10,824 nt of DNA from an uncultured Planctomycetaceae bacterium (GTDB lineage: Bacteria; Planctomycetota; Planctomycetia; Pirellulales; Pirellulaceae), in NCBI GenBank assembly GCA_903927685.1, contig CAIYOB010000589.1, positions 1 through 10,824 on the forward strand, read 5' to 3'. The notes below the pieces were generated by a model that did no database searches, was not told the DNA's origin, and saw nothing but the letters and a program-made list of their open reading frames with translations. Shown in pieces: positions 1-6,527 of the stretch. Within the stretch, counting starts at the first letter, position 1; every line of letters starts with the position of its first letter. Made by a program: the position numbers and the translations under genes.

Positions 1-1
1 G

Positions 2-817
2 CTCGGACCCGAGCCGCCCGGAATCAACGAGTACGCCGCCGTGGGCGGCAGTGGCGTGGACGCCGCCAAGGTGTTCTATCTGCCGGAGGAAACGTCGCGG
101 CCGTGGCGGATGATCTACACGGCCTTTGGACTGCACGGCCAATGGAACGGACTGGCGGACAGCGATGACGGTATCGTGTGGCAGCGCACCACGGCGCCCG
201 TCGCCGATCATAGCGGCTTCTACACGCGGGCCAACGGCAATCACCACGACAGCGGCCAGACGATCCGCTGTCCGGTCCGTGTCGGCAGCGTCTGGGCCGG
301 CTTGAGCTACGAACTGGATAGCCGCGATTCGGCGCCCATCGTCGGTGTGTCGTTGGACCGCTGGATCACGCTGGGACGCCGCACGCTGTACTGCAATCAA
401 GACTACGAACGGGGCAGTCTGCACCCCTGGAGCATCGAAGCGGACGACGAGTGGTTCTACGTGTACTACAGCACGGGCCGGCAAAGCCTCGGCTTGATCC
501 GCGCGCCGAAGCGCAGCGTCCATCAGCCCCTCGTGCTGTGGCAGCGGCAGCCCGTCGAACCGGCCGGATTGCAGAGCATGATTCTCGAGCCGGATCGGTT
601 GCCGTTCACGCTCCACCTGACCAGCGATCGAGACGGCGAGTTACGTTTGCTGGCGTGGAATCCCGCTGCGGAGGAGTGGTTGGAACTGGCCCCCGCGCCG
701 GTTCGCGCAGGTGTACCCTGCAGCCTCGCCCCGCTGCCCGCGCATGCGAAACTGCGTCTGAAATTCACCCCCCGCGACGGCCAAGCCACGGTGTCCGCGT
801 GGGTCGTTCCGCAATGA
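2..817 (+). CDS. C-terminal part of a glycosidase-like beta-propeller protein (5' end outside window)
   Basis: The frame is open from the first full codon at base 2 and the homologous-looking sequence continues upstream of the GTG at 41, so this is a partial gene truncated by the window edge. About 271 residues remain. The first ~190 residues look like blades of a five-bladed propeller of the GH43/GH32/sialidase kind. Visible signs are SDDGIVWQR, which is the usual 'S.DG..W.R' strand, then a second blade around DRWITLGRR, and aromatic-rich strands such as EWFYVYYSTGR. The last ~80 residues look like a small beta-sandwich (LTSDRDGELRLLAWNP). It ends with TGA at 815-817. Catalytic acids cannot be assigned because the N-terminal part is missing, so it could be a non-catalytic propeller. 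No partner follows directly; the next 165 bases hold no gene. Family-level call moderate, exact activity unknown. Confidence 0.75.
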   Translation, partial: LGPEPPGINEYAAVGGSGVDAAKVFYLPEETSRPWRMIYTAFGLHGQWNGLADSDDGIVWQRTTAPVADHSGFYTRANGNHHDSGQTIRCPVRVGSVWAGLSYELDSRDSAPIVGVSLDRWITLGRRTLYCNQDYERGSLHPWSIEADDEWFYVYYSTGRQSLGLIRAPKRSVHQPLVLWQRQPVEPAGLQSMILEPDRLPFTLHLTSDRDGELRLLAWNPAAEEWLELAPAPVRAGVPCSLAPLPAHAKLRLKFTPRDGQATVSAWVVPQ

Positions 818-875
818 CCGGCCGTGGCGGAGCGTTTGCCCGGTCCGCGCGATTGGGAACGCTCATCCCCACTTT

Positions 876-903
876 GATTCCGACTGCTTGGATTCCGACT
901 GCT
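876..903. repeat. short 13-bp direct repeat
   Basis: GATTCCGACTGCT occurs at 876-888 and again at 891-903, separated by 2 bases. It lies in the 165-base stretch (818-982) after the propeller gene, in which I see no gene. It may be a simple local duplication. No function can be read from it. Confidence 0.6.
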
Positions 904-982
904 GCTTTTCCTCAGCTAGTTCAAACGCTACGATCTACGTGCTCTCGGGGTGGTACGCTGGACTGGTTAGTCCGCGTGAGTG

Positions 983-1014
983 ACCGCTGATGAACGCTGA
1001 TACACGCTAATGAA
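983..1014 (+). repeat. 10-bp-unit repeat array, left copy
   Basis: Three successive 10-bp units can be read: CGCTGATGAA at 985-994, CGCTGATACA at 995-1004 and CGCTAATGAA at 1005-1014, preceded by AC. The period matches one turn of the helix, so identical faces of each unit would align. The array ends where the recognisable GxxExxY coding sequence begins. Confidence 0.85.
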
Positions 1015-1236
1015 AAAGAAAACGAGTTGCGGCACCGGTACATTCCGGACCTGATCATCTTCGAAAGCGTCGTCGTCGAACTGAAGGCCCTTTCCGGCCT
1101 GACCCAGGAACACGAAGGCCAGTTGATCAACTACATGCGCATCACCCGCAGTCCCATCGGCTACCTGATCAACTTTGGGCCGATGGGCAAGCTGCAATAC
1201 AAACGGTTTATTCTGTCGGAGTTCTTGAACCGCTAA
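1012..1236 (+). pseudogene. C-terminal fragment of a GxxExxY-family protein
   Basis: The frame reads ENELRHRYIPDLII, then VVVELKAL, then QLINYMRITRSPIGYLINFG and ends in FLNR with TAA at 1234-1236. These are the typical C-terminal blocks of the GxxExxY family, a PD-(D/E)XK-like group common in planctomycetes. The VELKA segment corresponds to the E-x-K half of the nuclease-like core. Complete members are about 125-135 residues. Here the first ~50 residues, including the naming GxxExxY motif, are absent: an in-frame TGA lies at 991-993 and repeat DNA occupies the place where the N-terminus should be. There is no ATG in frame; TTG at 1027 is the only plausible later start, with no convincing ribosome binding site. 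The stop codon itself lies within the next repeat array. I read it as a truncated remnant; a shortened functional protein is less likely. Confidence 0.75.
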
Positions 1237-1260
1237 TCAACGCTAATGCGCGCTAATGGG
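1229..1260 (+). repeat. 10-bp-unit repeat array, middle diverged copy
   Basis: Three units, CGCTAATCAA, CGCTAATGCG and CGCTAATGGG, occupy 1231-1260. With the preceding AC the array matches the left copy (983-1014) at 25 of 32 positions in the same orientation. The GxxExxY stop codon is inside its first unit, so the array begins in coding sequence and continues past it. Confidence 0.75.
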
Positions 1261-1306
1261 ACGAAAGCAAAGAGCCCCCATGACCAACGAACCACGCCCC
1301 TCCGAT

Positions 1307-1347
1307 ATCAGCGTTCATCAGCGTTCATCAGCGTTCATCAGCGGTCC
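1307..1347 (-). repeat. 10-bp-unit repeat array, inverted copy
   Basis: Three identical units GCGTTCATCA stand at 1311-1340, preceded by ATCA and followed by GCGGTCC. This is the reverse complement of the left array and contains the most perfect unit copies in the window. Read on the + strand it would encode the peptide ISVHQRSSA in one frame, but the period of 10 shifts the frame at each unit, so it is not a coding repeat. Confidence 0.85.
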
Positions 1348-1358
1348 GTACTTCCGCG

Positions 1359-1532
1359 GTCACCGACGCCATTCGCGCGATGACGCTCGCCGCCCGTAAG
1401 CTGCTGATGGAAGAGACCAGCGAGCAGCTTGAATGCCTCTACGGCTTTGTGCCGGACGGCACGCTCAAGCCGCGTGGCAACTACCCGGTGCTGAAAGACA
1501 TGTCCGAAGCCGGCCAGACGCGCGAGCGGTTA
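1359..1532 (+). pseudogene. fragment resembling the N-terminus of an Eco57I-type DNA methyltransferase
   Basis: Directly after the inverted repeat array the frame reads VTDAIRAMTLAARKLLMEE, then a segment with EQLECLYGFVPDGTLKP, then NYPVLKDMSEAGQTRERL. The pattern 'A.R.LL..E...QLE.lYG...DGtlkP...yP.L.d......R.RL' reminds me of the region near the N-terminus of large Eco57I-type or PglX-like methyltransferases. The resemblance is from memory and not strong. The frame stays open to 1652, but beyond RERL it becomes arginine/cysteine-rich and unlike a protein. A short alternative frame (YAIAHGLAE, stopping at 1560) hints at a frameshift. No catalytic NPPY-type motif is present, so it is a remnant. 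An ATG at 1380 exists without a clear ribosome binding site. Confidence 0.35.
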
Positions 1533-1600
1533 CGCCATCGCCCACGGACTGGCGGAGTGAACGGATTGTTGCCCCGTTGTCGAATAAAGGTCCCTCTCGG

Positions 1601-1870
1601 ATGCCGAAAAAGGATGCGTCGGAATTCTTCGAACTGTCCCGCCAGATCGTGAGACTCTTGCCAATCGAAAGACCGCAGCGGGGGCGTAACCAAATCTTTG
1701 GGTTGTGCGAGGCCTTGAGCGAAGTCGTCGATCCCGAGTCATTGGGCGGGTGGTTCGTGGCCCCCAACGGCGCTTTCGATGGTCAGAAACCGATCGAAGT
1801 CATCGAACGGGGCGAAATCGACCGGCTCTGGGATATGGTTCTTCGTCTGCGAAGCGGAATGCCGGGATAG
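1601..1870 (+). CDS. small DUF2384-like (Xre/MbcA/ParS toxin-binding) orphan antitoxin
   Basis: An 89-residue frame from ATG 1601 to TAG 1868-1870. Its C-terminal third reads WFVAPNGAFDGQKPIEVI, then ERGEIDRLWDMVLRLRSG. This fits the toxin-binding domain of Xre/MbcA/ParS antitoxins, whose usual pattern is 'W....N..l.g..P.ell..ge...v...l..l..G'. Residues 1-50 (KKDASEFFELSRQIVRLLP) are helical and charged but too short for the full Xre-like helix-turn-helix domain, which makes typical members 120-150 residues. ATG 1601 was chosen because the in-frame sequence upstream does not look like protein; AAAGG at 1586-1590 is a weak and distant ribosome binding site. Members of this family neutralise RES-domain NADase toxins, but no RES gene follows: the next gene is Fic, 180 bases on. 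It could be an orphan antitoxin or a remnant. Confidence 0.5.
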   Translation: MPKKDASEFFELSRQIVRLLPIERPQRGRNQIFGLCEALSEVVDPESLGGWFVAPNGAFDGQKPIEVIERGEIDRLWDMVLRLRSGMPG

Positions 1871-1879
1871 CGTTCCTGT

Positions 1880-1896
1880 GCGTTCATCAGCGGTCC
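1880..1896 (-). repeat. single partial copy of the 10-bp-unit repeat
   Basis: GCGTTCATCAGCGGTCC at 1880-1896 is identical to 1331-1347, the downstream edge of the inverted array. The methyltransferase-like and antitoxin-like frames therefore sit between two same-orientation copies of this 17-bp sequence. Confidence 0.8.
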
Positions 1897-2050
1897 CCTC
1901 CAGCGTGGCGGCTTGTTTCGCCGGGCTGAAACTGGGAAACGGGACATGGTCCACTGTTTTGCAGTGTAGCCAGATACTAAAATAACGACGATCTGGTCGA
2001 GGGCTTGTTTCAGTAGGATGTAATAGCGGCGGCGAAAACCGGAGCCAATC

Positions 2051-3196
2051 ATGCGATCTGGACGATACGTGAAACAGCCGGAAGGCTACCAGGCATTCAT
2101 CCCGGCACCGCTGCCTCCGGATCCACCCATTCAGATGGACGACGAGTTGCAGCGGCTGTTGTCCGACGCCGATCGCAGCCTGGGACGACTGGACGGTGTG
2201 GCCTCCGTCCTGCCCAACCCCGACTTGTTTGTGGCGATGTACGTCCGTCACGAGGCGGTGCTCAGCTCGCAAATCGAAGGGACTCAGAGCACCTTAGAGG
2301 ATGTCCTGGAATTCGAGGCCGACGCGCCCGGCGGCGAGCGTCCCAAGGACATTGAGGAGGTGGTCAATTACGTGCGGGCGATGAACCATGGCCTGCGACG
2401 TCTGGATGAGTTGCCGGTTTCCCTGCGGCTGTTTCGCGAAATCCATGCCGAGTTGCTTTCGGGTGTCCGCGGCTCGGAACGTACTCCGGGCGAATTCCGC
2501 CGAAGCCAGAACTGGATTGGCCCGGCGGGCTGCACGCTTCAGACGGCCACTTTCGTCCCGCCGCCGGTGCACGAGATGCACACGGCCCTGGACAACCTGG
2601 AGAAGTTTCTGCACGGTGACCAGTTGCTGCCGCGTTTGATCCACTGCGGTCTGGTCCACGCCCAGTTCGAGACGATCCACCCCTTCCTGGACGGCAACGG
2701 GCGTGTCGGTCGCCTGCTGATCACCTTCCTCTTGTGTCAACAGGGGATCCTCGGACGCCCCTTGTTGTACCTGAGCTACTACCTGAAGGCTCACCGTGCC
2801 GAATATTACGATCGGCTGAACGCCGTCCGGCACGACGGAGCCTGGGAAGGCTGGCTCAAGTTCTTCCTGCGAGGTGTGCATGAAGTGAGTCAGCTGGCCA
2901 CTCGCACCGCGCGGGCGATTCTGCAGCTTCGTGAACAGCACCGGCAGGCCATCGCCGAGCGGGGCGGAAGCGGTGGGATCGCCTCCCGATTGCTTGACTA
3001 TCTGTTCGAGCAGCCGATCGTCTCCGTGCGGATGGTGGAGAAAAGACTGGACTGCGCCTACGTGACGGCATCGAGACTGGTCGACCAGTTCGCGTCGCTG
3101 GGACTGCTGAAAGAGATGACCGGTCAGCAGCGGAACCGGCGTTACCGTTACGAACCTTACCTGGCATTGTTCGATGCGACTCCCCTTGGGAATTGA
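2051..3196 (+). CDS. Fic family AMP-transferase with N-terminal inhibitory motif
   Basis: Predicted Fic-domain nucleotidyltransferase (381 residues) that would transfer AMP, or another nucleotide group, to a hydroxyl of a target protein in the cytoplasm. The core motif HPFLDGNGRVGR at residues 210-221 is complete, with His210 as general base and Asp214, Asn216 and Arg218/Arg221 for phosphate and metal binding. Residues ~1-100 form a Fic_N-type region; SSQIEG at 72-77 fits the (S/T)xxxE(G/N) inhibitory motif, with Glu76 as the expected arginine-competing glutamate, so it should be self-inhibited in the class II manner. Residues ~310-375 resemble a winged helix (VRMVEKRLDCAYVTASRLVDQ), as in many long Fic proteins. 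ATG 2051 has GGAG at 2041-2044. Length is normal for this subfamily and no separate antitoxin is needed. It is an orphan: no co-oriented partner within 190 bases. The target is unknown. Confidence 0.93.
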   Translation: MRSGRYVKQPEGYQAFIPAPLPPDPPIQMDDELQRLLSDADRSLGRLDGVASVLPNPDLFVAMYVRHEAVLSSQIEGTQSTLEDVLEFEADAPGGERPKDIEEVVNYVRAMNHGLRRLDELPVSLRLFREIHAELLSGVRGSERTPGEFRRSQNWIGPAGCTLQTATFVPPPVHEMHTALDNLEKFLHGDQLLPRLIHCGLVHAQFETIHPFLDGNGRVGRLLITFLLCQQGILGRPLLYLSYYLKAHRAEYYDRLNAVRHDGAWEGWLKFFLRGVHEVSQLATRTARAILQLREQHRQAIAERGGSGGIASRLLDYLFEQPIVSVRMVEKRLDCAYVTASRLVDQFASLGLLKEMTGQQRNRRYRYEPYLALFDATPLGN

Positions 3197-3320
3197 TGGA
3201 TCCGAACGCAACATCGGGTTTGTCGGCGTTCCGGAACAAGGTGGCAGGGATATGATTTCCACCGACCCGCTGGCTCCCGGTTCGCTCGATACGGCGACAC
3301 CGCGGGCGTTCATGTGGCGG

Positions 3321-3349
3321 CTGACGCTGCGACGTTCCCAGTATACAAT
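3321..3349 (+). promoter_or_regulatory. possible sigma70-type promoter for the carbohydrate operon
   Basis: CTGACG at 3321-3326 (4 of 6 to TTGACA), a 17-base spacer, then TACAAT at 3344-3349 (5 of 6 to TATAAT). It lies in the 191-base gap after the Fic gene and about 39 bases before the ATG at 3388, giving a short leader. AAGGG at 3375-3379 is the ribosome binding site, 8 bases from the ATG. This is by eye only, and planctomycete promoter rules are poorly known. Confidence 0.4.
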
Positions 3350-3387
3350 GCTCGCTTCGGCGGCATCTCCAAGCAAGGGTAAACGTC

Positions 3388-5448
3388 ATGAAACTCGCGG
3401 TGCTTCTCCTGGTTCTGGCGGCCTTCGCCGCTGACGTGATGGCGGGCGAATCCCCCGCCGACGCGGACTCCCCTGACCGGCTGCTGCAGCTTGGTTGTCT
3501 GGATGTGACGAAGGCGCCCTATACGGCCGATCCGACCGGCCAGGCGGACTCGACCCGGGCCATCCAGCGCGCGGTGAACGACGCGCGGGATCGCGGACTG
3601 GTCTGCTTCTTTCCGTCAGGAACCTATGTCATCTCCGACACCATCTCCTGCGAACAGCAGGTCAGCAAGCTCGACCAGCCGCGGCACGTGGACGGCGGAA
3701 CGCAGCACTATTGGCCCGTGTATCGGCCGATGGTGCTCCTGGGTTCGACCAAGGGCCAGCGTCCGGTCCTCAAGCTGGCCGCCCAGGCCCCGGGCTTCGA
3801 CGCCCCGGCGCGTCCGAAGACCGCGGTCCGGATCTGGGCGCAAACCTGGTTCGACGCGCCGGGCAAGGGCGAGCCCGTGTGGGGCAAGGAGCAGGCCAAC
3901 ATCTCGTTCAACCACTTCTTCCGCGGCATCGACATCGACGTGCGCGGCCACGCCGGGGCGGTCGGAATTCGCCACTCGGGCTCGCAAGGCTCGACGATGC
4001 AAGACGTCACGGTGTACGCCGAGGGGGCCTACGCCGGGCTGAACTGCTGCCCCGGCCAGGGCGGCGGGACGCACAATGTCGAGGTCATCGGCGGGCAGTA
4101 CGGCATCGTGATCGAACCGGACAGCCGGTTTCCTCTGCTGAACGCCTGCGCGTTCCGCGGGCAGACCAAGGCCGCGATCCGCTATGCCAAGGGCGGTTCC
4201 CAGGTGCCGACGCTACTGGTGGGCTGCCAACTGGAACCGGCCTGCGCTACGGCCATCGACCTGACGACGGAACGCGGCTACGCGGGCCTCAGCCTGGTGG
4301 ACTGTATCATCGCGATGCCGCCGGGCGGAACCGTGGTCAAGACGAACAAGCCCGAAAACGTGTTCCTGGAAGACACGGCCGTGCGCGGGGCCGATTCCGT
4401 CCACAGCGGCGGCGCGAAGATCCCGGCCCCCGACCGCTGGACGCGCATCGAGCGGTACTCGACGCACACGGCCCAGGGGACGAACCTGCTCAACGGCGTC
4501 ATGTCAGCCGGCGAGGTGGTCAAGTGGACGGCCGCGGAGGCCGAACCGGATTACCAGGCCATCCGCAGCCGGCACTACGCGCCGGGCCCGTCCTTCGAGG
4601 ACGCCGACGCGGTGAACGTCCGCGACTTGGGGGCCAAGGGCGACGGAGCCACGGACGACACGGCCGCGTTTGCGAAGGCCATCGCCGCGCACGACAAGAT
4701 CTTCGTGCCCCGCGGCGATTACCGGCTGTCCGGGACGCTCCGCCTGAGGCCCAACACGCACCTGTTCGGGCTCAGCCAGTCGTTCACGTCCCTGGGCGCC
4801 GCCCGCCGACGACTGGCCGGCGGCGAACCGGGGCCGCCGCCCGCTGCCGATTCTTTTGCGCTCGAAACCGTGGACGACGCGCAGGCGGCGCCCGGTCTGT
4901 CGTTTCTCGCGATCCAGGGACGCGTCCAGTGGCGTTCCGGACGCGGCACGTGGATGCTGACGCGAGCCGCGTTCCAAATCTCCGGCAACGGCGGCGGCCG
5001 GTTCTACGGCGTGATGGCCATGGGCCGGCCCTTGATCTTCAGCGGCATCCGCCAGCCGACCGCCTTGTACGCCTTGAACGTGGAACGTGTGACCGCCAAT
5101 CCCCAGTCGGAGATCAAGGACTGCGAACACCTCCGCGTGTACTACTTCAAGGTCGAGGCGGGCACGATCCAGCGCCCGAATGCGGGCGACGGCAATACGC
5201 CCGGCCGCATCTCGGATTCGCGCGATATCCGCGTCTACTGCATGTACGGCAACGTCCGCCAGTTGGGCGACCGGCCGATGCTGGAAGTGGTCAACTCGAA
5301 GCCGATCGTCGTCTCGCAGCTGAAGGCGTTTTCCCCCGGCGATTTCCCCCATCTCATCGAGACCTGCGGTCAGCAGAGCTTCACCCTGCCGTCGGCGGCG
5401 ACCTGCGCGTTGTTCGTACGCGAAACGGAAGAGAGTGCTGACAAGTAG
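3388..5448 (+). CDS. secreted two-domain beta-helix protein, pectate-lyase-3/GH55-like
   Basis: A 686-residue secreted protein. Residues 1-19 are a Sec signal peptide (MKLAVLLLVLAAF core, probable cleavage after VMA). Two domains each open with the pectate-lyase-3 (GH28-related) signature. The first is at residues ~31-90, with DPTGQADSTRAIQRAV followed by FFPSGTYVISDTI. The second starts near residue 409, with DLGAKGDGATDDTAAF followed by IFVPRGDYRLSGTL. Two tandem right-handed beta-helices of this size are the layout of GH55 exo-beta-1,3-glucanases, but similar tandem proteins exist with no known activity. I cannot assign catalytic residues, so substrate and even catalysis are open. First gene of the 3388-8398 operon; the next start is 68 bases after its stop. 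With the sulfatase downstream, a role in degrading an extracellular polysaccharide is likely. Confidence 0.85.
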   Translation: MKLAVLLLVLAAFAADVMAGESPADADSPDRLLQLGCLDVTKAPYTADPTGQADSTRAIQRAVNDARDRGLVCFFPSGTYVISDTISCEQQVSKLDQPRHVDGGTQHYWPVYRPMVLLGSTKGQRPVLKLAAQAPGFDAPARPKTAVRIWAQTWFDAPGKGEPVWGKEQANISFNHFFRGIDIDVRGHAGAVGIRHSGSQGSTMQDVTVYAEGAYAGLNCCPGQGGGTHNVEVIGGQYGIVIEPDSRFPLLNACAFRGQTKAAIRYAKGGSQVPTLLVGCQLEPACATAIDLTTERGYAGLSLVDCIIAMPPGGTVVKTNKPENVFLEDTAVRGADSVHSGGAKIPAPDRWTRIERYSTHTAQGTNLLNGVMSAGEVVKWTAAEAEPDYQAIRSRHYAPGPSFEDADAVNVRDLGAKGDGATDDTAAFAKAIAAHDKIFVPRGDYRLSGTLRLRPNTHLFGLSQSFTSLGAARRRLAGGEPGPPPAADSFALETVDDAQAAPGLSFLAIQGRVQWRSGRGTWMLTRAAFQISGNGGGRFYGVMAMGRPLIFSGIRQPTALYALNVERVTANPQSEIKDCEHLRVYYFKVEAGTIQRPNAGDGNTPGRISDSRDIRVYCMYGNVRQLGDRPMLEVVNSKPIVVSQLKAFSPGDFPHLIETCGQQSFTLPSAATCALFVRETEESADK

Positions 5449-5516
5449 TGAGCCCACCGCGGACAGTTCCTTGCCGCTTTTCTCCCAACCCAGTGGCAGC
5501 AAGAAGCAGGATTACC

Positions 5517-6527
5517 ATGAACGCAAGTCTCAGCCGGCGCACCTTTTTGCAGACCAGCAGTCTGACCCTGGCGGCGTGCGCGCATCAACCGCAGGCGGGC
5601 CGCGCCGCCGAGGCCGTGCAGCGGATCCCCCGCAGGGGCGTCGTGCCTGCCGCGTTGACGCCGTTCGATGCGGAATTGCGAATCGCGCGGCGGGAATTCC
5701 AGCGACATCTCGAAGCGTTGTCCGCCGTTCCGGGGGTCACGGCCATCATGGTCAACGGCGCGGCCGGCCAGGACGCGGCCTTGTCGCGGGACGAACGGCG
5801 AACCCTGGTTGCGGAAGCCGTGGCGGCCGTGGGCGATCGCACGCCCATCATCGCCGCTTTGCGGGAAACGCCGACGATGGCCTTGCGGGACCTGGCCAAG
5901 GATGCGGCAGCCGAAGGCGCCCACGCCGTGCTCGTCATGCCGCCGCCTGACAAGGAAGACGCCGAATGCGAGCGGGCGCGGGCCAGGTTCAGCCAAGTCC
6001 TTGACGCTACGAACCTGCCGGTCGCGATCTATCAGGTAAACTACACCACGGACGCGCTCACGAGTCTGGCGGAGTTGCCACCGGTGATCGCCGTCAAGGA
6101 AGGCAGCGGCAGTCCCGAGGAGTTCGAACGGAACCTGCGTTCGGTCCGCGCTGCCGGGCGCGGGGTCGCCGTCTGGTCCACCCACAGCCGATGGTTGCTG
6201 GCCGATCTTGCCATCGGCGCCGACGGCATCCTGTCCGGCATGGGCAGCCTTGTCGCCGACCTGCAAGTCGCCTTGGCGGAGGCCGTGTGGCGTTCGGACC
6301 TGCCTGCCGCCCGGCAGGTCAATGACCGCCTGTTTCCCCTCACCCAGGTATTCTATCGCCCAGGCGGCGATCCCCACACGCGAATGAAGTACGCGCTCAA
6401 GCGGATGGGCCGGTGGCAACACGACGCAATCCGCCCGCCGCTGAAGCCGCTCGACGACGACGAGCGAGCGAGCATTGACCGCGCGTTGCGGGAAAGCGGC
6501 CTCATCAAGGAAAGGAACGGAGCATGA
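5517..6527 (+). CDS. Tat-exported DapA/N-acetylneuraminate lyase family lipoprotein
   Basis: A (beta/alpha)8-barrel class I aldolase-type protein, 336 residues. The frame is open back to a GTG at 5448, but ATG 5517 is preferred: AGCAGG lies at 5505-5510, and this start places a twin-arginine signal (SRRTFLQ, residues 6-12) at the N-terminus. LAAC at 18-21 fits a lipobox, so it may be a membrane-anchored lipoprotein. Lys194 in AVKEGSG is the Schiff-base lysine and Tyr172 in IYQVN matches the catalytic tyrosine. The usual GTTGE substrate loop is replaced by GAAGQ (81-85), so lysine-pathway dihydrodipicolinate synthase activity is unlikely; cleavage or formation of another 2-keto acid is plausible. 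C-terminal helices are complete. Its stop overlaps the sulfatase start by four bases (ATGA), implying coupled translation. Family sure; substrate unknown. Confidence 0.88.
   Translation: MNASLSRRTFLQTSSLTLAACAHQPQAGRAAEAVQRIPRRGVVPAALTPFDAELRIARREFQRHLEALSAVPGVTAIMVNGAAGQDAALSRDERRTLVAEAVAAVGDRTPIIAALRETPTMALRDLAKDAAAEGAHAVLVMPPPDKEDAECERARARFSQVLDATNLPVAIYQVNYTTDALTSLAELPPVIAVKEGSGSPEEFERNLRSVRAAGRGVAVWSTHSRWLLADLAIGADGILSGMGSLVADLQVALAEAVWRSDLPAARQVNDRLFPLTQVFYRPGGDPHTRMKYALKRMGRWQHDAIRPPLKPLDDDERASIDRALRESGLIKERNGA

Larger units (their letters stand above)
982..1346. mobile_element. possible small inverted-repeat cassette around a GxxExxY remnant
   Basis: The outer 20 bases, 982-1001, are the exact reverse complement of 1327-1346. 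Extending inwards, 982-1014 and 1314-1346 pair at 30 of 33 positions, with mismatches at 1002, 1003 and 1009. The two ends are built of 10-bp units (CGCTGATGAA on the left, its complement GCGTTCATCA on the right). Between them lie the truncated GxxExxY frame and a third, diverged array in the left orientation. The arrangement resembles a non-autonomous element with inverted ends, but no transposase is present and no flanking target-site duplication is evident. It could instead be several dispersed repeats that happen to lie in opposite orientations. Confidence 0.35.

Noticed and set aside
1280..1399. 39-codon frame starting MTNEPRPSD and running through the inverted repeat array
   Set aside because: Most of its sequence comes from the 10-bp repeats and no protein-like pattern follows; no clear ribosome binding site.
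1952..1966. CACTG-TTTTG-CAGTG hairpin and AT-rich TACTAAAAT upstream of Fic, possible promoter or operator
   Set aside because: Stem of only five pairs, and no -35/-10 pair with acceptable spacing could be assigned.
3495..5441. 648-codon frame overlapping the beta-helix gene on the same strand
   Set aside because: Arginine-rich shadow frame inside a gene with a signal peptide and two recognised domains.
5448..5516. GTG start at 5448 overlapping the beta-helix gene stop
   Set aside because: It would bury the twin-arginine signal behind 23 extra residues, whereas ATG 5517 has a ribosome binding site and puts the signal at the N-terminus.
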